NCBI RefSeq assembly: GCF_014192335.1
Contig: NZ_JACHXU010000011.1
Location: 186,001 to 250,000, forward strand
DNA from: Aporhodopirellula rubra
GTDB lineage: Bacteria; Planctomycetota; Planctomycetia; Pirellulales; Pirellulaceae
Length of the DNA: 64,000 bases
Direction: 5' to 3'
Shown here: positions 45,503 to 54,368 of the stretch, one piece after another
Layout of the letters: every line of letters begins with the position of its first letter
How positions within the stretch are numbered: position 1 is the stretch's first letter
The notes under the pieces: generated by a model
Database searches by the model: none
What the model was told of the DNA's origin: nothing
What the model saw: only the letters and a program-made list of their open reading frames with translations
Position numbers and translations under genes: made by a program

Positions 45503-46140
45503 GGTTGCGGGTCATCAAGATCGGCGGCAGCCTCCTGGTGCGTGATCACCTGATGGCCGACCTTCGCGTGTGGCTCGATCGACAACCTCCCGCGATCACG
45601 CTCGCCATTGCGGGCGGTGGCGAGATGATCAACGCGGTTCGCCAATGGGATCGTTTGCGTCCAGGGGATCCGGCGAACGTGCATTGGCGTTGCGTCGAGA
45701 TGCTGCGATTCTCATTCGAATCACTCGCCGAATCGTTTCAATCCGATTCTCACTTTCCTGACTTCGAAACGATCGCGGACGTCGCCGCATGGCATCGATT
45801 CGCAACCATCATTGCAACTTCGAAATCCATCTCACAGTCGACTCCCAAACTCTATTTGGGCAACGTTCCCGCGTTCTATCACCGAGACTCTGTCGCCCAG
45901 CACACATCTGATCGAGTGCCGCGTTTGCCTGAAACGTGGGACACCACGACCGACGCGATCGCATTCTGGATGGCCGCGCGTTTAAACGCCGATGAATGCG
46001 TCGTACTAAAATCGTGCGATGTTGATCCGGCCTCGTCACTGGCGGATCTCATCGATGGCGGCGTGGTTGACCCAGCCTGCTCACGTTTTGCAGGCTGCGA
46101 CTTCCGGATCGTCGTCGAACGATTGCCACTTGCTTCGTAG
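45499..46140 (+). CDS. MfnE-like amino acid kinase-family protein
   Basis: A 213-residue protein of the amino acid kinase fold. It begins LRVIKIGGSLLVRDHL, the phosphate-binding Lys-Gly-Gly motif, followed by LAIAGGGEMINAVRQWD. DTTTDAIAFWMA and ADECVVLKSCDVD fit the nucleotide-binding half. A short kinase of this fold next to an MfnF-like gene suggests the MfnE role of phosphorylating the aminomethylfuran precursor of methanofuran. The first 4 bases overlap the preceding gene. Function is inferred from pairing, since the fold alone does not define the substrate. Confidence 0.7.
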   Translation: MRLRVIKIGGSLLVRDHLMADLRVWLDRQPPAITLAIAGGGEMINAVRQWDRLRPGDPANVHWRCVEMLRFSFESLAESFQSDSHFPDFETIADVAAWHRFATIIATSKSISQSTPKLYLGNVPAFYHRDSVAQHTSDRVPRLPETWDTTTDAIAFWMAARLNADECVVLKSCDVDPASSLADLIDGGVVDPACSRFAGCDFRIVVERLPLAS

Positions 46141-46141
46141 A

Positions 46142-46192
46142 CGGTCTAATTCGGAACGCGAGGGTCGCACGACACGCAAATGAATTAGACCG
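46142..46192. terminator. 11-base inverted repeat between convergent genes
   Basis: CGGTCTAATTC at 46142-46152 pairs perfectly with GAATTAGACCG at 46182-46192, with 29 bases between. It starts just after the mfnE-like stop and covers the uvrA stop codon. A shared transcription end is plausible, although no T-run is present. Confidence 0.45.
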
Positions 46193-49100
46193 CACGTTCG
46201 GATCGAACGATTTCTCCACCCTCGTCAGCCGCTCCCGGTCCGATTTCGACGATCCAATCCGCAGCTTGGACGAGCATCGGGTGGTGCTCGATCACGATCA
46301 GCGAATGTCCGTCCGCGATCAGTGCGTTGAAGCAATCGATCAAACGCTCCACGTCGGCAAAGTGCAATCCCGTCGTCGGCTCGTCCATCAGGAACAACGT
46401 CCGCCGGCGTTTTGTTCCGGCGAGAAACGCAGCGAGTTTCAATCGTTGAGCCTCTCCCGAGGAAAGGGTCGTTGCGGGTTGGCCGAGATGGATGTAATCC
46501 AAACCGACATCGATCAACCGCTTTAGTCTCGCCTGTGCTTTGGGCATCGTGCGAAAGAAGCGATACGCTTCGCCGACGGTCATCTCCAACACGTCCGCGA
46601 TCGTGCGGTCTCGATAACGCACCTGCAAGACTTCCTCGCGATATCGCCGACCACGACATTCGGGACACCGCATCGAAACATCCGCGAGGAACTGCATGTC
46701 AACCGTTTGCACGCCCGCGCCCTCGCAAGCGGTGCATTGACCGGCGGCCGAATTGAAACTGAAATGGCCAGGCTTGAAATTACGAATTTTGGCGTCAACG
46801 GTTTCAGCGAACGCCTTGCGAATCTCGTCGAACGCTTTCGCAAACGTGACCGGGCAACTCCGCGGACTACGACTGATCGGCGACTGATCGACTAACAAAC
46901 AATCTTCAATTCGTTCAACACCTTCAATTCCCTCGTGCGGTAACGTTTGCGCCGTATCCGGGTTCGGCGTCTCCCCACGACGATGCGATAATCGTCGCGA
47001 GACGGCACCGAACAAGGTGTCATGGATCAACGAACTCTTCCCACTGCCCGAACGTCCCGTCACCACGCAAAGTGCACCGAGCGGAAACTCGACGTCGATT
47101 TTTTTCAAGTTGTGTCCCGACGCTCCACGCAGTGTGATGAAGTCAGTCGGTTTCCTCGCGGCATGTTGACGTTCGTATCCGCCAACGTCATCGGCAAGGT
47201 ATTCACCCGTGACGGAATCGCTATCGTTTTTCAATTCGTCGGGCGTGCCCTGAAACGTGACCTGACCTCCACCCACACCCGCGTTAGGGCCGATCTCGAT
47301 CACATGATCTGCTGCCGCGATTAACTGCGCGTTGTGCTCCACCGCGACAACGGTATTGCCACGATCGCGCAGCTCGACAATGGTGCGGATCAAGTTGGTC
47401 ACATCGTCGGGGTGCAAACCCGCCGTCGGTTCATCGAGGACATACAACATCCCAACGAGAGTGCTGCCGAGCGCCGACGTCAATGCAATCCGCTGCGTTT
47501 CGCCACCTGAGAGCGTCCGCAATGGACGGTCGAGTTGCAGGTACCCCAATCCGACCGCGTCCAAAAAGCGAAGCCGATCGCGGATCTGTCGCACCGGTTC
47601 GCTAGCAATGGTGTACTGCCGCAGATCGTGAGCCTCGGCGACCATCGCGAGAGTCAACTGGCTATCCGTACCGGTCTCACATTTTGAATCCGTCTCGCTC
47701 TCGGCAGTGGTAAGGTGCCCGCTATCGGCATGGGATTCGAATTCGAGTGCGGCAAGGAATTGATCGAGTTGATCGCAACGCATTTCCAAAACATCCGCCA
47801 CGTTCCGACCGTCGATCCGATAGGAAAGAGCCTCGGGTTTGAATCGCTTGCCCTCACAGGTCGGACACGTCGTGTAGCTGCGATATCGGGCTGCAAAAAC
47901 ACGCACGTGCATTTTGTACTTCTTGCGATCCAACCACGCAAAGAAACCATCGAGTCCTCCGAAATTTCGTTCGGGAACGCCACCGTGGATTTTCTTTAAT
48001 TCGCTCTTCTTCAACTTTGAAAAAGGAACATCCACGCGAATTTTGTAATCGTCCGCGAGGTCGATCAGTTCATCTAATTCGTGACTGTACGACGGCGTGT
48101 TCCAGGGGGCGATCGCGCCCTCACGCAGCGACAACGATGGATCGGGAACCACGCGAGACATGTCGACTCGCAATACGTCCCCAAAACCTTCGCACGTCGG
48201 GCAGGCACCGAGCGGATGATTGAAATTGAAGAGACGTGGCACCGGATCGGGAAACTCGAGATCGCACTCGTCGCAGCGGCGTCGATCGCTGACGATCCGT
48301 TGCACCATCTCGCGACCGTCGACGGCGATCGTCCGTGGCGACATATCAGACTCGACCGGCGATTCCGGTGCAGCACCGGACGCCTCGTACAGCACGACAC
48401 CGCGCCCGTTTCCTTCCGCCATCGCGGTTTCGAGCGATTCGGTCCACCGAGGTTGTTCGCTTTGTCCCGACAACCGGTCGACAACGACGATCGCGGTCGC
48501 CCCGCGGCTGCCGATGCGCCGAGCCAGCGGACGACGATCATCGTCGGACAACTGAAACGTCTCACCTTTGAGAATCAGACGCAGATAGCCTTCCTGTTGC
48601 AGCCCCAACAAGATCTCACCGGCGGACGTCCGGTCGGGCAACCATATCTCGAACCCGACAATCGCGCGACCTACCTGCGTGGCCGGATCCGTCATTTCCG
48701 CCGCGACGCTCTGCGGGCTGTCAATTTCGACTTTTCGCCCGCACTGATAACACGTCAAATCGCCCGCTTTCGCGAACAGCAACCGAACATGCTCCGCGAT
48801 CTCGGTCGCCGTCGCTACGGTACTGCGGTTGTTCTTCACCGCCGAGGCTCGGGTCACGGCGATGGCGGGCGGGATCCCGTTGATGGAATCGCAATCGGGC
48901 TTCTCCAACCGCGCCAGATACTGACGTGTGTAAGCCGAAAAGCTCTCGATGTAACAACGCTGCCCTTCGGCGTAGAGCGTGTCGAGCGCGAGCGAAGTCT
49001 TGCCGCTGCCCGAGAGCCCGCAGACGACGACGAGTTTTCCGCGGGGAATGTCGACATCAATGCTCTGCAGATTATTAACGCGACAACCACGCAACTCGAT

Positions 49101-49196
49101 TGGACGCGTATCGGCCTCATTTTCTTTACTGGCCGACGTATCGATTGCGGTGATCGTGCCGCCCGAACGCTTTTGACTGCGAGCTTTTGATTTCAT
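46185..49196 (-). CDS. uvrA: UvrA-type excinuclease ABC subunit A
   Basis: DNA damage-recognition ATPase of nucleotide excision repair, 1003 residues, with two ABC modules. Walker A motifs are GLSGSGKTSLA at residue 60 and GRSGSGKSSLI in the second half. Zinc sites are CDECDLEF with CPTCEGFG, and CTACEGAG with CPECRGRRY. The first signature is LSGGETQRI and the second LSSGEAQRLKL, the latter with Ser for the usual Gly. The region NGIPPAIAVTRASAVKNNRSTVATATE differs from canonical UvrA, and the protein is about 60 residues longer than usual, so it may be a UvrA paralogue. Convergent with the mfnE-like gene. Confidence 0.88.
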   Translation of the reverse strand: MKSKARSQKRSGGTITAIDTSASKENEADTRPIELRGCRVNNLQSIDVDIPRGKLVVVCGLSGSGKTSLALDTLYAEGQRCYIESFSAYTRQYLARLEKPDCDSINGIPPAIAVTRASAVKNNRSTVATATEIAEHVRLLFAKAGDLTCYQCGRKVEIDSPQSVAAEMTDPATQVGRAIVGFEIWLPDRTSAGEILLGLQQEGYLRLILKGETFQLSDDDRRPLARRIGSRGATAIVVVDRLSGQSEQPRWTESLETAMAEGNGRGVVLYEASGAAPESPVESDMSPRTIAVDGREMVQRIVSDRRRCDECDLEFPDPVPRLFNFNHPLGACPTCEGFGDVLRVDMSRVVPDPSLSLREGAIAPWNTPSYSHELDELIDLADDYKIRVDVPFSKLKKSELKKIHGGVPERNFGGLDGFFAWLDRKKYKMHVRVFAARYRSYTTCPTCEGKRFKPEALSYRIDGRNVADVLEMRCDQLDQFLAALEFESHADSGHLTTAESETDSKCETGTDSQLTLAMVAEAHDLRQYTIASEPVRQIRDRLRFLDAVGLGYLQLDRPLRTLSGGETQRIALTSALGSTLVGMLYVLDEPTAGLHPDDVTNLIRTIVELRDRGNTVVAVEHNAQLIAAADHVIEIGPNAGVGGGQVTFQGTPDELKNDSDSVTGEYLADDVGGYERQHAARKPTDFITLRGASGHNLKKIDVEFPLGALCVVTGRSGSGKSSLIHDTLFGAVSRRLSHRRGETPNPDTAQTLPHEGIEGVERIEDCLLVDQSPISRSPRSCPVTFAKAFDEIRKAFAETVDAKIRNFKPGHFSFNSAAGQCTACEGAGVQTVDMQFLADVSMRCPECRGRRYREEVLQVRYRDRTIADVLEMTVGEAYRFFRTMPKAQARLKRLIDVGLDYIHLGQPATTLSSGEAQRLKLAAFLAGTKRRRTLFLMDEPTTGLHFADVERLIDCFNALIADGHSLIVIEHHPMLVQAADWIVEIGPGAADEGGEIVRSERAV

Positions 49197-49317
49197 GAAC
49201 GTTTTCGAGTCCTCTCCGGTACAACGACCTTCGCGCCGCCAATTACAATACTTGCTTTACTATTTCGCTTCGGCGACCCTCCCCCCCACACTCCCCTCCG
49301 ACCAAACACTGCCCAAA

Positions 49318-50748
49318 ATGATGATGAAGCATTTCTCAGGGACCAATCACAGGCCAACTTCGTTGACTCCGGCCATTTCCGCCGTGGTTGTCGCTCTCGC
49401 TTTTGGATTGGTTGTGTTGCCTTCGAAAACTGCCGCCGGGCAGGAAAACGCCGCGGCAGCGAACGAATCGCCCGATGCGGCTCAATCCGACGTGGCTAAA
49501 GATAAGCCGAACGAGGCGTCGAGCGAAGAGCAGTCGAAATCCGCCGCAGAGGAAAAACAACCCGCCAAAACGAGCGATCCGAAGGCGGACGGCGACGCCG
49601 CGAAAATGAAATCCGGAAACGACCAAACTGGTACCGCCGCCACCGATTCCAAGGAATCACAGCCCAAAGAATCGCAACCCGAAAAGGCCGAACCCGATAC
49701 TCCGACCGAGGAAACACCCGCCCCTGAGCCCGGTCCGGACCCGGAATGGAAAGCCAAGGGCGTTTGGACGTTGCCGCCAACCGATGGCCCCGCCGCGATC
49801 GACTTTTCCCTCGTCGGAGAATATCTAGGCGAACTCGAGTCAAGCGACAACAACCAAAAGGACGGCGACTCCGCTGCAAAAAATCGCCGCCTGGGCGTGC
49901 AGATCCGCAATCTCGGCAAAGGTGAATTCGAAGCCCGCGCTTACTCCGGCGGACTTCCAGGACAGGAATTATTCGAAGACGAGAAACCGATGCTGCTGTT
50001 CGGACGTCGCAGCGGTTCCACCTTGGTGCTTTCGGGTGGCCCATGGGCGATGTTCGCTGGCGCCGAAGAGTGCAAGATCATCGACGAGACCGGCACGACG
50101 CTCGCAAAACTTCCACGTGTCGAACGTTCCAGCCCCACGCTCGGTGCCACTCCACCCGAAGGTGCGATGGTCTTGTTCGACGGAACCGACACCAACGCGT
50201 TCGCACACGCCCGGATGACCGAGGACAAATTGCTCGCTCAAGGTGCTAACATCAACTTCATGCTCAATGATTTCGATTTGCACCTTGAGTTCCGCATCCC
50301 ACACATGCCCGCACAGCGGGAGCAAAAACGAGGCAACAGCGGCGTCTATTTGCAAGGCCGCTATGAATGCCAAGTGCTCGACTCATTCGGCGACGCCAAA
50401 GTATTCAACGGCCTCGGTGCCCTGTACCGGCACAAGGCTCCTAAGTTCAACATGGCATTGCCGCCGTTGGTTTGGCAGACCTACGACATCCACTTCACCG
50501 CCGCACGATTCGCCGCCGATGGCAGCAAAATTCGTAACGCCCGGATTTCATCCTGGGTCAACGGCGTCAAAGTTCAAGACGATGAAGAGTTGCCGGGTCC
50601 CACCGGACACGGCAAACCCGAGTCGCCGACTCTGTTGCCAACGCTCATCCAAGATCACGGTGACCCAGTGCGTTTTCGCAATATTTGGGTAATCGATCGC
50701 GGATTGTCCGGCGGGATCGAGTTCCCGCAAATGGCCGACACCAAGTAG
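49318..50748 (+). CDS. Secreted DUF1080 (3-keto-disaccharide hydrolase-type) protein
   Basis: A 476-residue protein. The start at 49318 is chosen for its signal peptide (ISAVVVALAFGLVVLPSKTAAGQ). The open frame extends to an ATG at 49195 that overlaps the uvrA start. Residues about 45-150 are a low-complexity linker of Glu, Lys, Ala, Ser and Pro. The C-terminal half, from GAMVLFDGTDTNAF, is a DUF1080 domain with FRIPHMP, RGNSGVYLQGRYE and the terminal RFRNIWVIDRG. DUF1080 has a lectin-like jelly roll and some members cleave 3-keto-glycosides. It is probably in the periplasm or at the surface. Confidence 0.85.
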   Translation: MMMKHFSGTNHRPTSLTPAISAVVVALAFGLVVLPSKTAAGQENAAAANESPDAAQSDVAKDKPNEASSEEQSKSAAEEKQPAKTSDPKADGDAAKMKSGNDQTGTAATDSKESQPKESQPEKAEPDTPTEETPAPEPGPDPEWKAKGVWTLPPTDGPAAIDFSLVGEYLGELESSDNNQKDGDSAAKNRRLGVQIRNLGKGEFEARAYSGGLPGQELFEDEKPMLLFGRRSGSTLVLSGGPWAMFAGAEECKIIDETGTTLAKLPRVERSSPTLGATPPEGAMVLFDGTDTNAFAHARMTEDKLLAQGANINFMLNDFDLHLEFRIPHMPAQREQKRGNSGVYLQGRYECQVLDSFGDAKVFNGLGALYRHKAPKFNMALPPLVWQTYDIHFTAARFAADGSKIRNARISSWVNGVKVQDDEELPGPTGHGKPESPTLLPTLIQDHGDPVRFRNIWVIDRGLSGGIEFPQMADTK

Positions 50749-50775
50749 CCGGACCGCTAAAGTCAAGATCATCGG

Positions 50776-50850
50776 CTAGAGCATCCACGAAAATGCTGTA
50801 GCCGATGTCGACCAAATTCAGAGGTCTGAATTTTGGCGAGACAAGCGGCG
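50776..50850 (+). repeat. Dispersed palindromic intergenic repeat, copy 3a (variant)
   Basis: It begins GAGCATCCACGAAAATGCTGTAGCC, the same opening as the copy after the sugar porter, cited here by its ends GAGCATCC and TGTAGCC. It then diverges into a hairpin, CCAAATTCAGA with TCTGAATTTTGG at 50812-50836. It starts 28 bases after the DUF1080 stop and could also act as its terminator. Confidence 0.55.
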
Positions 50851-50929
50851 GTAAGCGAGCCCGGCAACATGCGTCATGCTCTCGAGCGTTACGACGCGCG
50901 ATGTGCGTTTTCAAGGTAGCTGCGTTAAA

Positions 50930-50985
50930 CCGAACGTGGTCCAACGTCGCGCGACGGTGGCTACATCAAAAATGGAAACGCTCTG
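50930..50985 (-). repeat. Dispersed palindromic intergenic repeat, copy 3b (inverted)
   Basis: On the minus strand this reads TGTAGCCACCGTC, a 4-base loop, GACGTTGG and ACCACGTTC, closely matching the copy at 28400. Arms are at 50941-50948 and 50953-50960 with one mismatch. It faces copy 3a across about 80 bases, so the two form an inverted pair. Confidence 0.65.
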
Positions 50986-51046
50986 GCGGATCACCCCGTG
51001 CGCCCCCAACGGCAGCACCTCCGGAGTGATCCAACCACCGAGGCTT

Positions 51047-51703
51047 TTATCGTTTGTGGATGAACTCACCCGAAACGCCCGCGACGGAAAATGCGGAACG
51101 AATCTCGCTTCGAATCTTTCCCAACGTCGGTGTGAGCGAAATCACACCCACGAGGCATACGATGACGGCCGCGAAATGCAACGCGTTCCCATCGAGCATC
51201 GAGAGCACGAGATTGACGACGGCGGCGCCTTCCAAAATCGCCTGCGATACCAATCGTGACGTTTGCGACCCTTCCAAGTACTGACGCAGCGGTCTCGGGA
51301 GCGTCTCGTCGCGGTCCCAATTCTCCCACGCGTCCCGCGCCGGTTGCGATGCCGCAACGCCTCCGCTGACCAACTCAGCCACTTCGGGCTCCGTTCGCAG
51401 TTTGCTCGCCGCGGCAGACCGCAACATCATTCGCATCAAAAACGCCGTCACGAGTGCCATCACAAACACACCGCCGCCGATCAGCAACAACACCATCTCA
51501 CCCTCGGCGGCCTCTTCGTCATTCTGCATCATCAAGAACGCGAACACCGCCGTCATCGTGATAATCCCCGACGTAAGTGCGAAGGAGATCAATTGGCCCA
51601 CTCGCAGGAACTCGCTGAGCGTCGTGGACGTCCTCCCGGTCCTGGACGAGATCGCCGATGAAGGCGATGTGAAAGGATCATTCGAATTGGGATCGTTGGA
51701 CAA
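51047..51703 (-). CDS. Membrane protein of unknown function, four hydrophobic segments
   Basis: A 218-residue protein. A Ser/Thr-rich N-terminus of about 30 residues is followed by two hydrophobic segments (GIITMTAVFAFLMM and MVLLLIGGGVFVMALVTAFLM), a polar loop with AWENWDRDETLPRPLRQYLEG, and two further segments (VSQAILEGAAVVNLVLSML and FAAVIVCLVGVISL). I recognise no family with certainty. It diverges from the gene at 52 kb, with about 290 bases between them. Confidence 0.65.
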   Translation of the reverse strand: MSNDPNSNDPFTSPSSAISSRTGRTSTTLSEFLRVGQLISFALTSGIITMTAVFAFLMMQNDEEAAEGEMVLLLIGGGVFVMALVTAFLMRMMLRSAAASKLRTEPEVAELVSGGVAASQPARDAWENWDRDETLPRPLRQYLEGSQTSRLVSQAILEGAAVVNLVLSMLDGNALHFAAVIVCLVGVISLTPTLGKIRSEIRSAFSVAGVSGEFIHKR

Positions 51704-51990
51704 GGGACCACCATCGTGATGCGAAATGCGGATAGAAAGACAAAGCGACCAGGCACGGCAAGAATGCAGCTTGTTTCGCCTCCTTGCTTCTAAACAATCT
51801 AGCGGTTTCGGACCAGCCCCGTGGGACGCTGTCGTGGCGCGTCACAACTAATGACACGACAGCCTTCGCGTCAGAGAGACTCGCTCCCCATGAATCCTTC
51901 GCATGCGATATGATCTTTGGCGACCGCTCTACGACCTAAGCTTGCGAAAACCATCCATCATCGATTCGAAATCGGACATTCATCGCCAAC

Positions 51991-53577
51991 ATGAGTCCTG
52001 AACTGCCAACACCGAACTCAATCAGGCACACGCCAATAACAAATGCGGTGAATCACCTCGGCAGCATGTCCGCATTTCCCACCATGCTAATGTGGTCGGT
52101 CGTCTTGATCGCGGCCGCAGTCTTCTCCGGTCGCTGGACGTTCCATATCGTCTCCGACACAGCGAGCTATCTGCAGTACGCGTTCTCGCCCGCCTCCGCC
52201 GCGGCCGCCGAAATCCGGTCTCCCGTGTATCCATTGGTTCTGCGTCTCTTCACGTCTCTCGCCCCAACCCGTTCGTCGGCACTGCAGCTCGTCGTTCTCG
52301 GACAAATCTTATTGCACGCAGCTGCAACCTCGGCATTGATGCTCGAACTCCGAAATTGGAAAACATCCTGCCTGATGTCCTTATCCGTTGCGGCAACGGT
52401 GGCGATCGGATGCACGTTCTGGGACAACGTCTCCACCATTGCAACGGATTGCCCCGCCATGTCGGTCGGTGTGATCACCGCAGTCTGCATGATGCGGGGT
52501 TGGCGTCGTGGTTTTTCGATTCGTTTGTCCATCGCGATTGCGGCATTTGTCCTCATTGCGATCGGTTTGCGTCCGGCGTATTTGTTTCTGATTCCTTGGA
52601 CAACAATCGCGATATTTTTGCGTCCCGCTGAGGCAATCGATTCCACGTTTAGCCACCGAGTTCGCGACGGGTTCGTGATCGCGGGCATCCCTGTTGTGAC
52701 ATTACTTGGGTGGTGCGTGTTTCGATACGTCACGGTCGCGGATTTTTCGCTGCTGCCGTTCGGCCATCAAAACATGGCAGCCGTCACCACACAGCTCCTC
52801 GACAACGACGAATTAACAACGATCCCTGGAAAACCAGGTGAACTGGCGTCCGAAATCGCCCGACGACGTGTCGAAGTTTCGTTGGGCGAAAATCTTCGAG
52901 CGACTCCAAACCAGACATCCCAAATTAGCGACTCAGGCGAGGCTCGCGGTGTCCGCACCACATGTGCCGCCGACGGGCTGGATTTACGAACGCACGGCGA
53001 TCCATCGCGGCGTGCCGATTCCTACATGACGCTCGAAAACCGTTGGGACGCGATGACGTACCTCGTCGTCGTCCCCGCCGCGGCTCACGTGATCCAATCC
53101 GACGCGTCGAACGATGCCGCGCGTGATGCCGACATCGTTGCGCAGCATCAATTGATCGCCGAACTAGATAAGTACATCGTGCGTTCTTACCCGTTGCGAT
53201 ACGCGCGTTGGTGGCTGCTCGCGGTGCGACGGGGATTATGGGGGTCGGCCGCGAACATCGTAATGCACCCCATCTTCTTAATCCTGATCGTTGTTGCGGC
53301 ACTTATCACAACAGTTCGATGCATTCATCCGTCGCGTGCGGAAACCAACCGAACCTCCGTGACACAATCGCGCGCGGGTGTTCGTGCGTTCCTGCTAATT
53401 GCGATCACCTATGGAGCCACCAAACTCGGCTTTGTTGCCTTGACGAGTCCACCGATCGGGCGATTTTCCGATGCCGCATTTGTGTTCGTTCCAGGCGTCA
53501 TGGCGATCGCGTATTTCGCATTCCAACACAGTCTTCGTTTCGAAGACATTAGCAAGTCGACATCCAAAACGCACTGA
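51991..53577 (+). CDS. Multi-pass membrane protein, possibly GT-C-type glycosyltransferase-like
   Basis: A 528-residue protein with about nine to eleven hydrophobic segments. A segment near residues 55-85 (IVSDTASYLQYAF, then IRSPVYPLVLRLF) recalls the acidic loop and Arg-x-Pro-x-Tyr-Pro motif of GT-C glycosyltransferases such as the GT39 and GT83 relatives. A long soluble stretch covers about residues 270-400. The conserved Asp pair of the classic family is not clear, so function stays open. The frame begins with a polar N-terminus of 30 residues without a signal peptide. Confidence 0.6.
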   Translation: MSPELPTPNSIRHTPITNAVNHLGSMSAFPTMLMWSVVLIAAAVFSGRWTFHIVSDTASYLQYAFSPASAAAAEIRSPVYPLVLRLFTSLAPTRSSALQLVVLGQILLHAAATSALMLELRNWKTSCLMSLSVAATVAIGCTFWDNVSTIATDCPAMSVGVITAVCMMRGWRRGFSIRLSIAIAAFVLIAIGLRPAYLFLIPWTTIAIFLRPAEAIDSTFSHRVRDGFVIAGIPVVTLLGWCVFRYVTVADFSLLPFGHQNMAAVTTQLLDNDELTTIPGKPGELASEIARRRVEVSLGENLRATPNQTSQISDSGEARGVRTTCAADGLDLRTHGDPSRRADSYMTLENRWDAMTYLVVVPAAAHVIQSDASNDAARDADIVAQHQLIAELDKYIVRSYPLRYARWWLLAVRRGLWGSAANIVMHPIFLILIVVAALITTVRCIHPSRAETNRTSVTQSRAGVRAFLLIAITYGATKLGFVALTSPPIGRFSDAAFVFVPGVMAIAYFAFQHSLRFEDISKSTSKTH

Positions 53578-53646
53578 GTTTCCATGCAGATCACAAACAA
53601 GCTTCCGCCGGTGTCCGTGGTTCGTGCGGACGCGTATAACTAACGC

Positions 53647-53669
53647 CTCGCATGGCCCGTTCATGCGAG
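53647..53669 (+). terminator. Probable terminator after the membrane protein gene
   Basis: CTCGCATG at 53647-53654 and CATGCGAG at 53662-53669 form a perfect 8-base stem with a 7-base loop. A pyrimidine-rich stretch with many T residues follows. It ends 43 bases before the DinB-family gene. Confidence 0.45.
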
Positions 53670-53712
53670 TGTTTCTATTTCTCTTACGCACTCTTTTCCG
53701 AGCGACACGAAC

Positions 53713-54204
53713 ATGAACGCCTTCGACATCCTCAAACAAACTTACTCGACCAGCCAGATGGTGTTAACGTCCTACGTGAGCGACCTCACCAGCGCTGAAC
53801 TGCTGACGCGTCCCGGCGAAGGCTGCAACCATATTGCATGGCAATTAGGACACCTGATCGTTTCCGAAGGCAGCCTGCTCGATTCGATCATTCCCGGTCA
53901 CTCGATCACACTGCCCGAAGGCTTCGCCGAAAATCATTCCCGAGAAAACGTCGCGAGCGATGACGCGAGCCAATTCGCAACCACGGAAGAGTATTTGGCG
54001 TTGTTCGCGAAATTGAAAGACGCGACCTTTGCCGCGATCGATTCACTGAATGTCGAAGACCTCGACAAACCCGCCCCCGAACATCTCGCGAAGATGTTTC
54101 CGACCCTTGGCTCGATCCTCGTTCTCGTGACGACTCACCCGATGATGCACGTCGGACAGGTCGTGCCCGTCCGGCGCAAACTCGGCAAGCCAATCGTCAT
54201 CTGA
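53713..54204 (+). CDS. DinB-family protein
   Basis: A 163-residue four-helix-bundle protein of the DinB/YfiT-like superfamily. The three metal-binding histidine regions can be seen: CNHIAWQLGHLIV near residue 40, and THPMMHVGQVVPVRRKLG near the C-terminus. The superfamily includes thiol transferases and many uncharacterised members. It is cytoplasmic. The specific reaction is unknown, and neighbours give no clue. Confidence 0.85.
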   Translation: MNAFDILKQTYSTSQMVLTSYVSDLTSAELLTRPGEGCNHIAWQLGHLIVSEGSLLDSIIPGHSITLPEGFAENHSRENVASDDASQFATTEEYLALFAKLKDATFAAIDSLNVEDLDKPAPEHLAKMFPTLGSILVLVTTHPMMHVGQVVPVRRKLGKPIVI

Positions 54205-54270
54205 TCCGATACCGAATCAGCTCACGTGCCGGGCCTAAACATCAACACGCACTGATTTAGTCACGAAACC

Positions 54271-54289
54271 GCGTCTGCTCTTCAGACGC
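54271..54289. terminator. Hairpin between convergent genes
   Basis: GCGTCTG at 54271-54277 and CAGACGC at 54283-54289 form a perfect 7-base stem with a 5-base loop. It lies midway between the DinB-family gene and the pseudopilin gene, which converge. Confidence 0.4.
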
Positions 54290-54368
54290 AGTTCGGATGA
54301 AGAAGGACGCCGACGATCCTGACGTCCGACGAATACTCTCAGAGCGAGACACCACGAAGCCCCTCCGC

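Noticed and set aside
49195-49317. N-terminal extension of the DUF1080 frame whose ATG overlaps the uvrA start
   Set aside because: The signal peptide begins after 49318, so the extension is most likely a leader region.
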